The notes: generated from the sequence alone by a model not told the origin. A stretch of 64,000 bases of DNA from Histidinibacterium lentulum (GCF_003789055.1 NZ_ML119093.1:1-64000), one strand, 5' to 3'; positions 9,149 to 18,391 are shown, counted from the stretch's first letter. Numbers and translations: made by a program.

Positions 9149-9830
9149 CCGGATCATGCCCTATGCGATTTTCGCCGCCGGCCTCGCGCTCATCGGTGGC
9201 TATTATGTCATGACGCAGCCCGAGGACGCGCCGCCGGTCGAGCTTGCGCAGTTCGATGCGGCCTCCTGCGGCTTCGACGCGGCCTTCGACGCCGTCCCCG
9301 CGGAGACGGGACCTGCCGCCGGGGCGCCGGGGCCGTGGCTGGCGCTCTGCGTGGCGGGCGAGGCCGCGGGCACGGTGGTCATCGACCTCAACGAGGCGGC
9401 ACCGGGCCATGCCGAGCGGATCGTGACGCTGGCGGGGCAGGGGGCCTATGACGGCGTGGCGTTCCACCGGGTGATCGAAGGCTTCATGGCGCAGACCGGC
9501 GACGTGGAATTCGGCGGCCCGGACGGCGACGTGTCCCGCATGGGCATGGGCGGGTCCGACCTGCCGGACCTGCGGGCGGAGTTCTCGGACGTGCCCTTCA
9601 CCCGTGGCACGGTGGGGATGGCGCGGGCGGCGAGCCCCGACTCGGCCAACTCGCAGTTCTTCATCATGTTCGACCGCGCGTCCCATCTCGACGGGCAGTA
9701 CACGGTGGTGGGCGAGGTCGTCTCGGGCATGGAGGTCGTCGACGCGATCCGCCGCGGTGCGGGCGGCAACGGCGTCGTGGGCGCGGGCGCGGACCGGATC
9801 GCGGCGGCCGCGGTGCGTCCGGCCCCCTGA
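9138..9830 (+). CDS. Membrane-anchored or periplasmic cyclophilin
   Basis: A 230-residue peptidyl-prolyl isomerase. An N-terminal hydrophobic segment (about 6-24, IMPYAIFAAGLALIGGYYVM) makes it exported or anchored. The cyclophilin domain (about 70-225) has VAFHRVIEGFMAQTGD, NSANSQFFIMFD and DGQYTVVGEVVSGM, close to the gene before it. It overlaps that gene by 11 bases. The pair looks like a duplication in which one copy stayed cytoplasmic and the other gained an export signal. Met at 9156 is an alternative start. Confidence 0.92.
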   Translation: MWSNRIMPYAIFAAGLALIGGYYVMTQPEDAPPVELAQFDAASCGFDAAFDAVPAETGPAAGAPGPWLALCVAGEAAGTVVIDLNEAAPGHAERIVTLAGQGAYDGVAFHRVIEGFMAQTGDVEFGGPDGDVSRMGMGGSDLPDLRAEFSDVPFTRGTVGMARAASPDSANSQFFIMFDRASHLDGQYTVVGEVVSGMEVVDAIRRGAGGNGVVGAGADRIAAAAVRPAP

Positions 9831-9850
9831 GCGCACCGGCCTGGCGGGGT

Positions 9851-9871
9851 CGATCATCGGACGAATGATCG
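9851..9871. promoter_or_regulatory. Inverted repeat before the DUF3179 gene
   Basis: Arms CGATCAT (9851-9857) and ATGATCG (9865-9871) flank seven bases. It sits 21 bases after the cyclophilin stop and 128 bases before the next gene. It could be an operator or a weak terminator; there is no T run. Confidence 0.4.
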
Positions 9872-9998
9872 TACATGAGCTTCAACGAGGATCATGGGGC
9901 CCCGCCGCAGCCCCGCGCACCTTTGCGTGAGGTGGGGTGACGCGGGGGCGGCAGGATGCCAGCCTTCGCCGCGACGACCATTGCACGGGGACTGCGGC

Positions 9999-10991
<993 letters not shown>

Positions 10992-11029
10992 TCTCGGCGG
11001 CTGGCCGTGAGGCGCGCTGCCGCCGCCGT

Positions 11030-11060
11030 CTCCCCCGGGATATGTCCGGCCAGAAAACAG
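11030..11060 (-). repeat. Interspersed motif, copy 2 (reverse orientation)
   Basis: On the minus strand this reads TTTTCTGGCCGGACATATCC followed by CGGGGGAG. It lies between the DUF3179 gene and xdhC and matches the copy at 59580-59610 closely. Confidence 0.5.
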
Positions 11061-11113
11061 GGGGCGTTGCACCCCTCATCGGAGGGCGTATCGTGGCGGC
11101 GATGGAGGCCCTC

Positions 11114-12073
11114 ATGACAGATAGTCCCGCACTCGCGCTCGACTGGCACCATGCCGGCAGAAAGGTGGCGCTTGCCACCGTGGTCGAAACCTGGGGCTCG
11201 GCGCCGCGTCCGGTGGGCAGCCAGCTCGTCATCGACGGGGAAGGCGCGATGGAGGGCTCCGTCTCGGGGGGCTGCGTCGAGGGCGCGGTGGTCGTCGAGG
11301 CGCTGGATGCCCTGGAGGACGGCCGGCCGAGGCTTCTCGACTACGGTGTTTCCGACGACGAGGCTTTCGCGGTGGGGCTGGCCTGCGGCGGGCGCATCAG
11401 GGTTCTGGTGGAGCCCGTGGGCGAGGCGCTGCCGGTGGACGTGCTCGAGGCGCTGGTGGCGGAGCGGGCCGCGCGGCGGCCCGTCGCCTATGTCACTTCG
11501 CTCAAGGACGGAGCGCCGCGGCTCGGCGCGCGCACGGAGTGGCCTGACCGGTTCCGCATGGACCGGTCAGGGCTCGAGGAGGACGGAGAGACCTTCGTCG
11601 CGGTACATAATCCGCCCTTGCGGATGGTGGTGGTCGGGGCCGTCCATATCGCACAGGCCCTGCTGCCCATGGCACGGGCCTGCGGGTATGATCCGGTCCT
11701 TGTCGATCCGCGTCCGGCCTTCGGCGCGGAGGCGCGGTTTCCGGGCGAGACGATCCTCGACGACTGGCCGGACGAGGCGCTGGCGGGGCTGGGACTCGAC
11801 GCGCGGAGCTGTGTCGTCACGCTGACCCACGATCCGAAGCTCGACGATCCGGCGATCCGCGCCGCCCTCGGCTCGGAGGTCTTCTACCTGGGCTGTCTCG
11901 GGTCGACCCGGACCCATGCCAAGCGCGTGGCGCGGCTCGAGGAGGCCGGGTTCGGCCCGGGTGACATCGCGCGCATTCACGCGCCGGTCGGGCTCGACAT
12001 CGGGGCGCGCTCGCCGGCGGAGATCGCGGTGTCGATCATGGCCGAGATCACTGCAACGCTCCGGCGCGGCTGA
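11114..12073 (+). CDS. XdhC family molybdenum-enzyme maturation protein
   Basis: XdhC-type proteins bind the molybdenum cofactor, promote its sulfuration and insert it into xanthine-dehydrogenase-family enzymes. The 319-residue protein has the N-terminal XdhC domain (WGSAPRPVGSQLVID, GSVSGGCVEGAVV, YGVSDDEAFAVGLACGG) and the C-terminal Rossmann-like domain (VVVGAVHIAQALLPMA, then THDPKLDDPAI and FYLGCLGSTRTHAKR). The frame is open from 11042. The ATG at 11114 is favoured by GGAGG five bases upstream; 11102 is possible. The stop overlaps the next ATG (TGATG). Confidence 0.9.
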   Translation: MTDSPALALDWHHAGRKVALATVVETWGSAPRPVGSQLVIDGEGAMEGSVSGGCVEGAVVVEALDALEDGRPRLLDYGVSDDEAFAVGLACGGRIRVLVEPVGEALPVDVLEALVAERAARRPVAYVTSLKDGAPRLGARTEWPDRFRMDRSGLEEDGETFVAVHNPPLRMVVVGAVHIAQALLPMARACGYDPVLVDPRPAFGAEARFPGETILDDWPDEALAGLGLDARSCVVTLTHDPKLDDPAIRAALGSEVFYLGCLGSTRTHAKRVARLEEAGFGPGDIARIHAPVGLDIGARSPAEIAVSIMAEITATLRRG

Positions 12074-13068
12074 TGGACTTCGGTCCCGTCCCCGTGGCCG
12101 ACTGCGTCGGAGCGGTCCTCGCCCATTCCCTGCGGCAGGGCGACCTGCGGCTGAAGAAGGGCCGGGTCCTCACGCGCGAGGATGCCGCGGCGCTGGCGGC
12201 GGCGGGATGGCGCGAGGTGACGGTGGCGCGGCTCGGGCCGGGCGATCTCGGAGAAGACGCGGCGGCGGCGCGTCTCGCGGAGGCGCTTGTCGTCCCCGGC
12301 GCGCGGATCCGGGTGACACGGGCAGCGACGGGACGGGTGAACCTCCACGCCGAGGGGCCCGGAGTGGCCCGGATCGACCGTGCCGCCATCGACCGGGTGA
12401 ACGCCGTCGATCCGATGATCACCGTGGCCACGGTGCCCGAGTGGCAGCGCTGCGACGACCGGACGATGATCGCCACGGTCAAGATCATCGCCTACGGCGT
12501 GCCGGAGCGGGCCCTGGAGTTCGCCTGCGAGGCCGGGCGGGGGGCCATCGGGCTGTCGGAGACGCGGCTGGAGCGCGCGCTTCTGATCGAGACGCTGGTG
12601 GGGGATGCCGGACCGGGCAAGGGGGCCGCCGCGACGGAGGCCCGGCTGGCACGGCTGGGGGCAGGGATGGACGGGCCCCTGAGGGTGGCCCACGAGACGG
12701 AGGCGCTGGCGGAGGCGCTGCGCGCGGCGAAGGCGCCGCTCGTCTTGATCCTGACCGGGTCGGCCACGTCCGATCCGCGCGATGTGGGGCCCGAGGCGGT
12801 GCGGCGGGCGGGGGGAGAGGTGCTGCATGTCGGGATGCCCGTCGATCCGGGCAACCTGCTGTTTCTCGCTCGGCTCGGAGATTCGCCGGTGATCGGCCTG
12901 CCGGGCTGCGCGCGCTCTCCTGCACTCAACGGCGCGGACAGGGTGCTGGAGCGGGTCGTCTGCGGCATTCCGGTCGGACCCGCGGAGATCGCCGGGATGG
13001 GTGTCGGCGGGCTCCTGAAGGAAATTCCGACGCGCCCCCGGCCGCGGGATCACGGGACCGAGGGCTGA
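12073..13068 (+). CDS. MoeA-like molybdopterin-binding protein
   Basis: The 331-residue protein has a MoCF-type molybdopterin-binding domain (LILTGSATSDPRDVG, MPVDPGNLLFLARLGD, VIGLPGCARSP). In many alphaproteobacteria this domain continues into a MobA/MocA-like nucleotidyltransferase half in a protein of about 530 residues. Here the reading frame stops soon after GVGGLLKEIPTRP, about where that half would begin, and a different gene follows 81 bases later. It overlaps xdhC by one base and is probably part of the same maturation set for the CO-dehydrogenase-like genes downstream. Confidence 0.82.
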   Translation: MDFGPVPVADCVGAVLAHSLRQGDLRLKKGRVLTREDAAALAAAGWREVTVARLGPGDLGEDAAAARLAEALVVPGARIRVTRAATGRVNLHAEGPGVARIDRAAIDRVNAVDPMITVATVPEWQRCDDRTMIATVKIIAYGVPERALEFACEAGRGAIGLSETRLERALLIETLVGDAGPGKGAAATEARLARLGAGMDGPLRVAHETEALAEALRAAKAPLVLILTGSATSDPRDVGPEAVRRAGGEVLHVGMPVDPGNLLFLARLGDSPVIGLPGCARSPALNGADRVLERVVCGIPVGPAEIAGMGVGGLLKEIPTRPRPRDHGTEG

Positions 13069-13149
13069 CGTCGGGGGGGAACGGGCTAGCTTTCCGGAGG
13101 GGCCAGGAGTGCCCCGAGCGAAATCCGACCTGACATGAGGGAGAGACCC

Positions 13150-13899
13150 ATGCGTTTCCTGACCGCGACTGCCATCTGTGGCCTGACGGCCGGAGCCGCC
13201 ACGGCCCAGATCGTGGCGGAGCCCCATCTCTATACCGTGGGGGATACCGAGTTCGAAGGTTATGTTGCCTATAACTCAGATCTCGAGGAGACGAAGGGCA
13301 CGATCCTGATCGTCCACGACTGGGACGGGCTTACCGACTACGAGATGCGGCGCGCCGAGATGCTGGCCGCCCTGGGCTATACCGCGTTCGCCATCGACGT
13401 CTATGGCGCTGACGTGGAGCCCGAGGGGGTCGAGGATTACCGCAGGCTGTCGGGCGAGATGTATTCCGACCGCGAGACCTTCCGCGAGCGCCTTCTCGGC
13501 GCGGTCGAGGAAAGCGCCGCGATCCCCGGAGCGACGGATGCCAAGGCGATGATCGGCTACTGCTTCGGCGGGGCGGCAGTGCTGGAGGCCGCCCGGGCCG
13601 GCGCCGATCTCGATGCGTTCGTGAGCTTCCACGGCGGGCTCGGTACGCCGGAGGGCCAGACCTGGGAGGCGGCCTCGGCGCCGATCATGTTCTTCCACGG
13701 CAGCGCCGATCCGGTGTCCGGCATGGCCGATCTTGCGCAGGTACTGGACGAGCTGCAGGAGGCGGGCGTGCCCCATGGCGCGCAAGTCTTTGGCGGAGCG
13801 CGGCATTCCTTCACGGTCTGGGGCTCCGACGACTATCTGCTGGAAGCCGATCAGGGGTCCTGGGAGGGCTTGCAGGCCTTCCTCGACGAGACGCTCTGA
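13150..13899 (+). CDS. Secreted dienelactone hydrolase family protein
   Basis: An alpha/beta hydrolase of the dienelactone hydrolase family, 249 residues, with a signal peptide (about 1-19, ending GAATAQ), so predicted periplasmic. The catalytic triad is visible: Cys nucleophile in GYCFGGAA, Asp in HGSADPV and His in GARHSFTV. The start at 13150 has a GAGGGAGA ribosome site; the longer frame from 13135 would spoil the signal peptide. The substrate is unknown. It lies between the molybdenum maturation genes and the CO-dehydrogenase-like genes. Confidence 0.9.
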   Translation: MRFLTATAICGLTAGAATAQIVAEPHLYTVGDTEFEGYVAYNSDLEETKGTILIVHDWDGLTDYEMRRAEMLAALGYTAFAIDVYGADVEPEGVEDYRRLSGEMYSDRETFRERLLGAVEESAAIPGATDAKAMIGYCFGGAAVLEAARAGADLDAFVSFHGGLGTPEGQTWEAASAPIMFFHGSADPVSGMADLAQVLDELQEAGVPHGAQVFGGARHSFTVWGSDDYLLEADQGSWEGLQAFLDETL

Positions 13900-13981
13900 C
13901 CGGTCGCTTGCAGGAGAGCGTTGAACCTCGCTGCCGCCCCGGGCATCAAGGGGCGGCAGGCACGATGAGAAAGGACGCTCG

Positions 13982-14461
13982 ATGGCAGTGGTTTCGATGA
14001 TTGTGAACGGGCGGGAGGTCTCTGCCGAGGTCGAGGGCCGCACGCTGCTTGTCGAGGTCCTGCGCGAGGGGCTTGGCCTGACCGGAACCCATGTGGGCTG
14101 CGATACCTCCCAGTGCGGGGCCTGCATCGTGCATGTGGACGGAGCGCCGGTAAAGGCCTGCGCAATGTTCGCACTGGAGGCCGAGGGCCACACCGTTACC
14201 ACGATCGAGGGGATCGCCGGCGCCGACGGCGCCCTGTCGCCGGTGCAGGCGGCCTTCAAGGAGCATCACGGGCTTCAGTGCGGCTTCTGCACGCCGGGCA
14301 TGGTCATGGCCGCCGAGGCGCTGCTGAAGGAGAACCCGAAGCCGACCGAGCACGAGGTGCGCGAGTATCTCGAGGGCAATATCTGCCGCTGCACCGGGTA
14401 CCACAACATCGTCAAGGCGATCCTGGCCGCGAGCGGGCAGGCCGTGTCGGCGCCGGTCTGA
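13982..14461 (+). CDS. (2Fe-2S) small subunit of a CO-dehydrogenase-type molybdenum hydroxylase
   Basis: A 159-residue iron-sulfur subunit that carries electrons between molybdenum and FAD subunits. It has the plant-type 2Fe-2S motif ([16 protein letters not shown] with a later Cys in VKACAMFA) and the C-terminal second cluster motif ([25 protein letters not shown]). Its best resemblance is CoxS. The medium subunit gene follows after 11 bases. The large molybdenum subunit, normally adjacent to these two, is absent, so the identity of the enzyme is uncertain. Confidence 0.93.
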   Translation: MAVVSMIVNGREVSAEVEGRTLLVEVLREGLGLTGTHVGCDTSQCGACIVHVDGAPVKACAMFALEAEGHTVTTIEGIAGADGALSPVQAAFKEHHGLQCGFCTPGMVMAAEALLKENPKPTEHEVREYLEGNICRCTGYHNIVKAILAASGQAVSAPV

Positions 14462-14472
14462 GGAGAGACGTC

Positions 14473-15264
14473 ATGTACGACTTCGAGTTCGTTCGCCCGA
14501 CCAGCCTCGAGGCGGCCATCGCGGCGCTGGCGGAAGAGGATGCGCAGGCGCTGGGCGGGGGACAGACGCTGATCCCCTCGCTGAAGGCGCGGCTGGCCAT
14601 GCCCTCGGTACTGGTGAGCCTCGCGGGCATCGCGGAGATGACCGGCGTCTGCCGAGACGATGAGGGCCGGGTCTGTATCGGGGGGGCCACGACCCATGCC
14701 GTGGTGGCGCGCGAGGCGGCGGCGCATTTTCCTGCGCTTGCCGCGCTTGCCGGGCAGATCGGCGACCCGGCCGTGCGGACACGCGGGACCATCGGCGGCT
14801 CCCTCGCCAACAACGATCCGTCCGCCTGCTATCCGCCCGCGGCGTTGGGCACCGGAGCGGAGATCATCACCAACCGTCGCAGCATCGGCGCGGACGACTT
14901 CTTTCAGGGGATGTTCGCCACCGCCCTGGACGAGGGCGAGATCATCACCGAGGTGCGCTTTCCGGTCGCCGAGAAGGCGGCCTACGTGAAATTCGCACAG
15001 CCTGCATCGCGCTTCGCTCTCGTCGGCGTCTTCGCCGCCCGGATGCCGGACGGGGTGCGTGTCGCGGTCACCGGCGCCTCCGAGGATGGCGTGTTCCGCT
15101 GGACCGAAGCCGAGGAGGCGCTGTCTCGGGAGTGGTCGCCCGAGGCGCTGACGGGCCTCGCGCCCGGGTCCGACGGCATGATCGGGGATCTCCATGCCTC
15201 GCCCGAGTACCGGGCCCATCTCGTGGGCGTCGTCACGCGCCGGGCCGTGGAGGCGGCTGGCTGA
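14473..15264 (+). CDS. FAD-binding medium subunit of a CO-dehydrogenase-type molybdenum hydroxylase
   Basis: The 263-residue protein matches the FAD-binding (CoxM/subunit M) family: MYDFEFVRPTSLEAAIAAL at the start, the FAD contact LGGGQTLIPSLKARL, a second FAD motif TIGGSLANNDPSACYP and a C-terminal CO-dehydrogenase flavoprotein domain (about 160-260). An AGGAGAGA ribosome site precedes the ATG. It follows the small subunit directly. The next gene, infC, is convergent, so no large subunit lies on either side. Confidence 0.93.
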   Translation: MYDFEFVRPTSLEAAIAALAEEDAQALGGGQTLIPSLKARLAMPSVLVSLAGIAEMTGVCRDDEGRVCIGGATTHAVVAREAAAHFPALAALAGQIGDPAVRTRGTIGGSLANNDPSACYPPAALGTGAEIITNRRSIGADDFFQGMFATALDEGEIITEVRFPVAEKAAYVKFAQPASRFALVGVFAARMPDGVRVAVTGASEDGVFRWTEAEEALSREWSPEALTGLAPGSDGMIGDLHASPEYRAHLVGVVTRRAVEAAG

Positions 15265-15279
15265 GACAAGAATGTCGTG

Positions 15280-15305
15280 AAAAAGGCGCGCCACGGGGCG
15301 CGCCT
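15280..15305 (-). terminator. Rho-independent terminator of infC
   Basis: Arms AGGCGCGCC (15284-15292) and GGCGCGCCT (15297-15305) are perfect with a 4-base loop. Read on the minus strand the hairpin is followed by TTTTT (15284-15280). It lies between the convergent infC and medium-subunit genes and should stop infC transcription. Confidence 0.85.
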
Positions 15306-15330
15306 CGGGGTCGGTCGAGGGCAGGGGAAC

Positions 15331-15873
15331 CTACCGTGCGGGGCCGATCATCATGACCATCTGACGGCCTTCCATCTTCGGCATGTTCTCGACCTTGCCG
15401 ATCTCCTTTACGTCCGCCGCGACCCGCTCGAGCAGTTCCCGCCCGAGGTTCTGGTGTGCCATCTCCCGGCCGCGGAACCGCAGCGTGACCTTGACCTTGT
15501 CGCCCGCCTCGAGGAAGCGGAACACGTTGCGCATCTTGACGTCGTAGTCGTGCGTGTCGGTGTTGGGGCGGAACTTCACCTCCTTCACCTCGATCGTCTT
15601 CTGCTTCTTGCGGGCTTCGGATTCGCGCTTCTGCTGCTCGTACTTGAACTTTCCGAAGTCCATGATCTTGCAGACCGGCGGATCGGCGTTCGGAGAGATC
15701 TCCACGAGGTCGAGCCCGGCTTCCTCCGCCATCCGGAGCGCGCGTGCCGGCGTGACAACGCCCACGTTTTCGCCCTCGGGGCCGATAAGCCGGATTTCAG
15801 GCGCCCTGATGCGGTCATTGATCCGGGGGCCAGTATCGCGCGTTGGAGGCGCGTTGTGCGGTCTGCGGGCTAT
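15331..15873 (-). CDS. infC: Translation initiation factor IF-3, ATA start
   Basis: IF-3 binds the 30S subunit and checks the start codon and initiator tRNA. The 180-residue protein has the N-domain ([39 protein letters not shown]), the basic linker ([19 protein letters not shown]) and the C-domain ([17 protein letters not shown]). The only in-frame ATG is at 15948 and would add 25 unlikely residues. An ATA at 15871-15873, with AAAGGA seven bases upstream, starts the protein at the usual place. E. coli infC uses the rare AUU start for autoregulation; this looks like the same device. Confidence 0.95.
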   Translation of the reverse strand: MARRPHNAPPTRDTGPRINDRIRAPEIRLIGPEGENVGVVTPARALRMAEEAGLDLVEISPNADPPVCKIMDFGKFKYEQQKRESEARKKQKTIEVKEVKFRPNTDTHDYDVKMRNVFRFLEAGDKVKVTLRFRGREMAHQNLGRELLERVAADVKEIGKVENMPKMEGRQMVMMIGPAR

Positions 15874-15888
15874 GTCGCGGTCCTTTCG
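15874..15888 (-). promoter_or_regulatory. Ribosome binding site that supports the ATA start of infC
   Basis: On the minus strand AAAGGA is followed by seven bases and then ATA at 15873-15871. No ATG, GTG or TTG lies in frame nearby, so this site decides the start. Confidence 0.65.
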
Positions 15889-16059
15889 GTCGTTGCATGA
15901 ACTGAGTGCCGAAGAGTAGGGTGCGCCGGGTCTCTCTTCAACCCGCAAAAGCGTTGGCGCCCTGCCGTTCCGCTTCCGAATCCGGCTTTCGCCTCACTCT
16001 GGGGCATGGCAGAGATTGACCGGGCGCCATCTGGGCGCGGGCGCAACGGAGGTTTCGGA

Positions 16060-16971
16060 ATGCGTGCAATCCTGATCATCGTGATCGTGGGGGCTCTGGG
16101 CTTCTTCGGCTACGAATACTTCGCGAACGGGCGGACGCCGCTAGACGTGGTCTCGGGCACGGAAGTCGGGACGCCCGCAGAAGACGGCGCGGCTGCCGGG
16201 GAAACGGCGGAGGGTGCGGGTGACGCGGTGATGGACGCGGAGGAGACCGCCGACGCCACCGCCGAGTCGGCTGCCGAACTCGCCGAAGAGGCGGAAATCT
16301 CCGCCGATGCGGCGGAGGAGGCCGCCGCGGAGGCCGAGGCCGCCGCCGAAGAGGGCGCGGTCGAGGCCGTCGAGGACGCGGCCGCTGCCGCCGATGACGC
16401 CGTCGAAGGCGCCGAGAATGCCGCCGAGGCCGCCGCCGACGCGGCCGCTGCCACGGCCGAGGCCGCGGCCGAGGCGGGCGATGACGCGGCGCAGGCCGCA
16501 ACCGAGATGGCCGGCGACGCTGCCGAGGCCGCCTCCGATGCGGTCGAGACGGCCGAAGAGGCTGCGGGCGAGGCCGCGACCGCACTCGAATCCGCTGCAA
16601 CCGAAGGTGCTGCCGCAGTCGCCGATGGTGCGGCCGAGCTGGCGACCGAAGCCGGGGACGCTGCCGCGGAGGGCGCCGCAGCCGTCGAGGAGGCCGCGGG
16701 CGACGTCGCCGCGGTCGCCGAGGAGACCGTTGATGCGGCCTCGGCGGAAGCCCAGGCGCTGGCGGAGGCCGCCGACATGGAACTCCAGGCCCTGCGCGAT
16801 CTCTTCACGGTCGAGGGGTTCGACAGCGCGCGGGTGATCGAGGTGATCGAGGCCTCCGATCTTTCGGGCGTTCAGAAGCAGGCGCTCACCAGCGCCGTCA
16901 ACACGGTCGCCGAGACGCCCGAGAACCTCGAGCCGCTCATGGTGCGGCTGCGGGAGGCCCTCGGTCTCTGA
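16060..16971 (+). CDS. Ala/Glu-rich single-pass membrane protein
   Basis: The 303-residue protein starts with one hydrophobic helix (about 2-17, RAILIIVIVGALGFFG). It is followed by about 200 residues built almost wholly of Ala, Glu, Asp and Thr, likely a long acidic helix. A more ordinary C-terminal domain of about 60 residues follows (from LQALRDLFTVEGFDSARV). It should be anchored in the inner membrane with the acidic stalk outside. A GGAGG site eight bases before 16060 fixes the start; the ORF itself is open from 16006. I recognise no family. Confidence 0.75.
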   Translation: MRAILIIVIVGALGFFGYEYFANGRTPLDVVSGTEVGTPAEDGAAAGETAEGAGDAVMDAEETADATAESAAELAEEAEISADAAEEAAAEAEAAAEEGAVEAVEDAAAAADDAVEGAENAAEAAADAAAATAEAAAEAGDDAAQAATEMAGDAAEAASDAVETAEEAAGEAATALESAATEGAAAVADGAAELATEAGDAAAEGAAAVEEAAGDVAAVAEETVDAASAEAQALAEAADMELQALRDLFTVEGFDSARVIEVIEASDLSGVQKQALTSAVNTVAETPENLEPLMVRLREALGL

Positions 16972-16984
16972 ACCGGAACGGGCG

Positions 16985-17009
16985 CCGGCCGGGGACATCC
17001 CCCGGCCGG
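16985..17009. terminator. Bidirectional hairpin between the Ala-rich gene and fpr
   Basis: Arms CCGGCCGGGG (16985-16994) and CCCCGGCCGG (17000-17009) are perfect with a 5-base loop. It lies between two convergent genes and probably ends transcripts from both sides. No T run is present. Confidence 0.65.
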
Positions 17010-17013
17010 TGCA

Positions 17014-17850
17014 TCAGCCGACGAAGGCCTTCTCGATCACGAACTCGCCGGGCTCCGAATTGGCGCCCTCGCGCAGGCCCGCGCCCTCGAGGAGGGCCTT
17101 TATGTCGAGGTTGAAGGCGAGGCTGCCGCAGACCATGCCGCGATCCGCCGCCGGATCGAGGGGGGGCACGCCCAGATCCCGGAACAGCTCGCCCGACTCG
17201 ATCAGCGTCGTGATGCGGCCCATCTTCGGGCTCTCCTCGCGCGTCGTCGTGGGATAGTAGCGCAGCCGGTCGATCCCGTCACCGAGAAGCTCCCGCATCA
17301 GGTCGTCCTCCTTCAGCCCCTCGATCATCTCGCGGCTGTAGGTCAGCTCCGCCACGTCGCGGCAGGTATGGGTGACGATGACCTCCTCGAACCGCTCGTA
17401 GGTCTCCGGGTCGCGGATGATCGAGGCGAAGGGCGCGAAGCCCGTGCCCGTGGCGAAGAGCCAGAGCCGCTTGCCGGGCAGCAGCGCGTCATGGACGAGC
17501 GTGCCCACGGGTTTCGGGCGCAGGATGATCTGGTCGCCGGGCGCGATATGCTGCAGCTTCGAGGTGAGCGGGCCCTCGGGAACCTTGATCGAGTAGAACT
17601 CGAGTTCGTCGTCCCAGGAGGGCGAGGCGATGGAATAAGCGCGCAGCAGCGGCTTGCCGTTGTCGCCCATGAGGCCGATCATCACGAATTCGCCCGAGCG
17701 GAACCGCAGGCTCTGCGGCCGCTTCGTGCGGAACCGGAAGAGGCGGTCGGTATAGTGCTGTACCTCCGTCACCTCCTGGGCGTCCGGGAGGGTCGGCACG
17801 GGGCGGGCGGCTGTCTGTGTCACGGGCTTGGCTTCTGTCATCTCGGTCAT
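17014..17850 (-). CDS. fpr: Ferredoxin--NADP(+) reductase
   Basis: A flavoenzyme moving electrons between NADPH and ferredoxin or flavodoxin. The 278-residue protein has an FAD domain with RAYSIASPSWDDELEFYS and SGEFVMIGL, and an NADP domain with LFATGTGFAPFASIIRDP and a C-terminal VEK-like end (FVIEKAFVG) typical of the bacterial subclass. The start at 17850 (MTEMTEAKP) avoids the extra residues of the longer frame to 17886. It is downstream of the sulfate-assimilation genes and may supply electrons to the sulfite reductase, which lacks a CysJ partner here. That link is an inference. Confidence 0.93.
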   Translation of the reverse strand: MTEMTEAKPVTQTAARPVPTLPDAQEVTEVQHYTDRLFRFRTKRPQSLRFRSGEFVMIGLMGDNGKPLLRAYSIASPSWDDELEFYSIKVPEGPLTSKLQHIAPGDQIILRPKPVGTLVHDALLPGKRLWLFATGTGFAPFASIIRDPETYERFEEVIVTHTCRDVAELTYSREMIEGLKEDDLMRELLGDGIDRLRYYPTTTREESPKMGRITTLIESGELFRDLGVPPLDPAADRGMVCGSLAFNLDIKALLEGAGLREGANSEPGEFVIEKAFVG

Positions 17851-17927
17851 GGGCGCGGGCATAGGCCGCCACGCCCCTCCTATCATTGATTCAGGTCAGG
17901 GAAAGCGCCTCTCCGGGCGGCGCGTCG

Positions 17928-18350
17928 TCACGCTCGGCCGCGCAGACGGGCCTGGTAATCGTGGGCGCCCCAGTCGGCGCGGGCGCGCCACTGGTCCTCG
18001 GGCTGGCGGCGCGCGAGGTCGTCGCCGATCTCCACCTCGTCGAACCCCGCGCGGCGGGCCATGGCATACTGGTCGGCGATCACATGGCCCGCGGCCCGCA
18101 GACGGCCCCGGTATCCGGCCCGGCGCAGATGGGCGGCAAGGGTGAACCCGCGGCCGTCGGAAAAGGCAGGGAAGCGGATGCGCACCATGCCGGCGGCCTG
18201 CGCCCGAGTCGCCAGCGCGGACGGGTCCGCGTCGGGCGGCACGTCGAGCGCCGCACCCGGCCCCGCCTCGGCGCCCGCGTCCTCGAAAGCCACCACGGGC
18301 CCGGTCCAGTCGTCGGGGCCGAAGCCCCCGTCGGTCACGATCACGGTCAT
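17928..18350 (-). CDS. DUF934 domain-containing protein
   Basis: This 140-residue protein of the DUF934 family is regularly found beside sulfite reductase and cysH genes in alpha- and betaproteobacteria. It has family-like segments VRIRFPAFSDGRGFTLAAHL and GYRGRLRAAGHVIADQY. There is no signal peptide. Its function is not established; the constant linkage suggests a role in sulfite reductase action or assembly. It is the last gene of the cys cluster, 81 bases after cysH; the gap holds an interspersed repeat motif. Confidence 0.9.
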   Translation of the reverse strand: MTVIVTDGGFGPDDWTGPVVAFEDAGAEAGPGAALDVPPDADPSALATRAQAAGMVRIRFPAFSDGRGFTLAAHLRRAGYRGRLRAAGHVIADQYAMARRAGFDEVEIGDDLARRQPEDQWRARADWGAHDYQARLRGRA

Positions 18351-18391
18351 GGTCTCGCTCTCCCGGCCGGTCGGCAGAACCGTCCCGCCTC

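Noticed and set aside
15874-15948. Extended N-terminus of infC from the ATG at 15948
   Set aside because: The added 25 residues are not family-like, and a ribosome site fits the ATA downstream better.
16200-16760. Tandem DNA repeat in the Ala/Glu-rich gene
   Set aside because: The bases repeat only loosely (GCCGCCGAGG-like) because of the amino-acid composition; no fixed unit length is seen.
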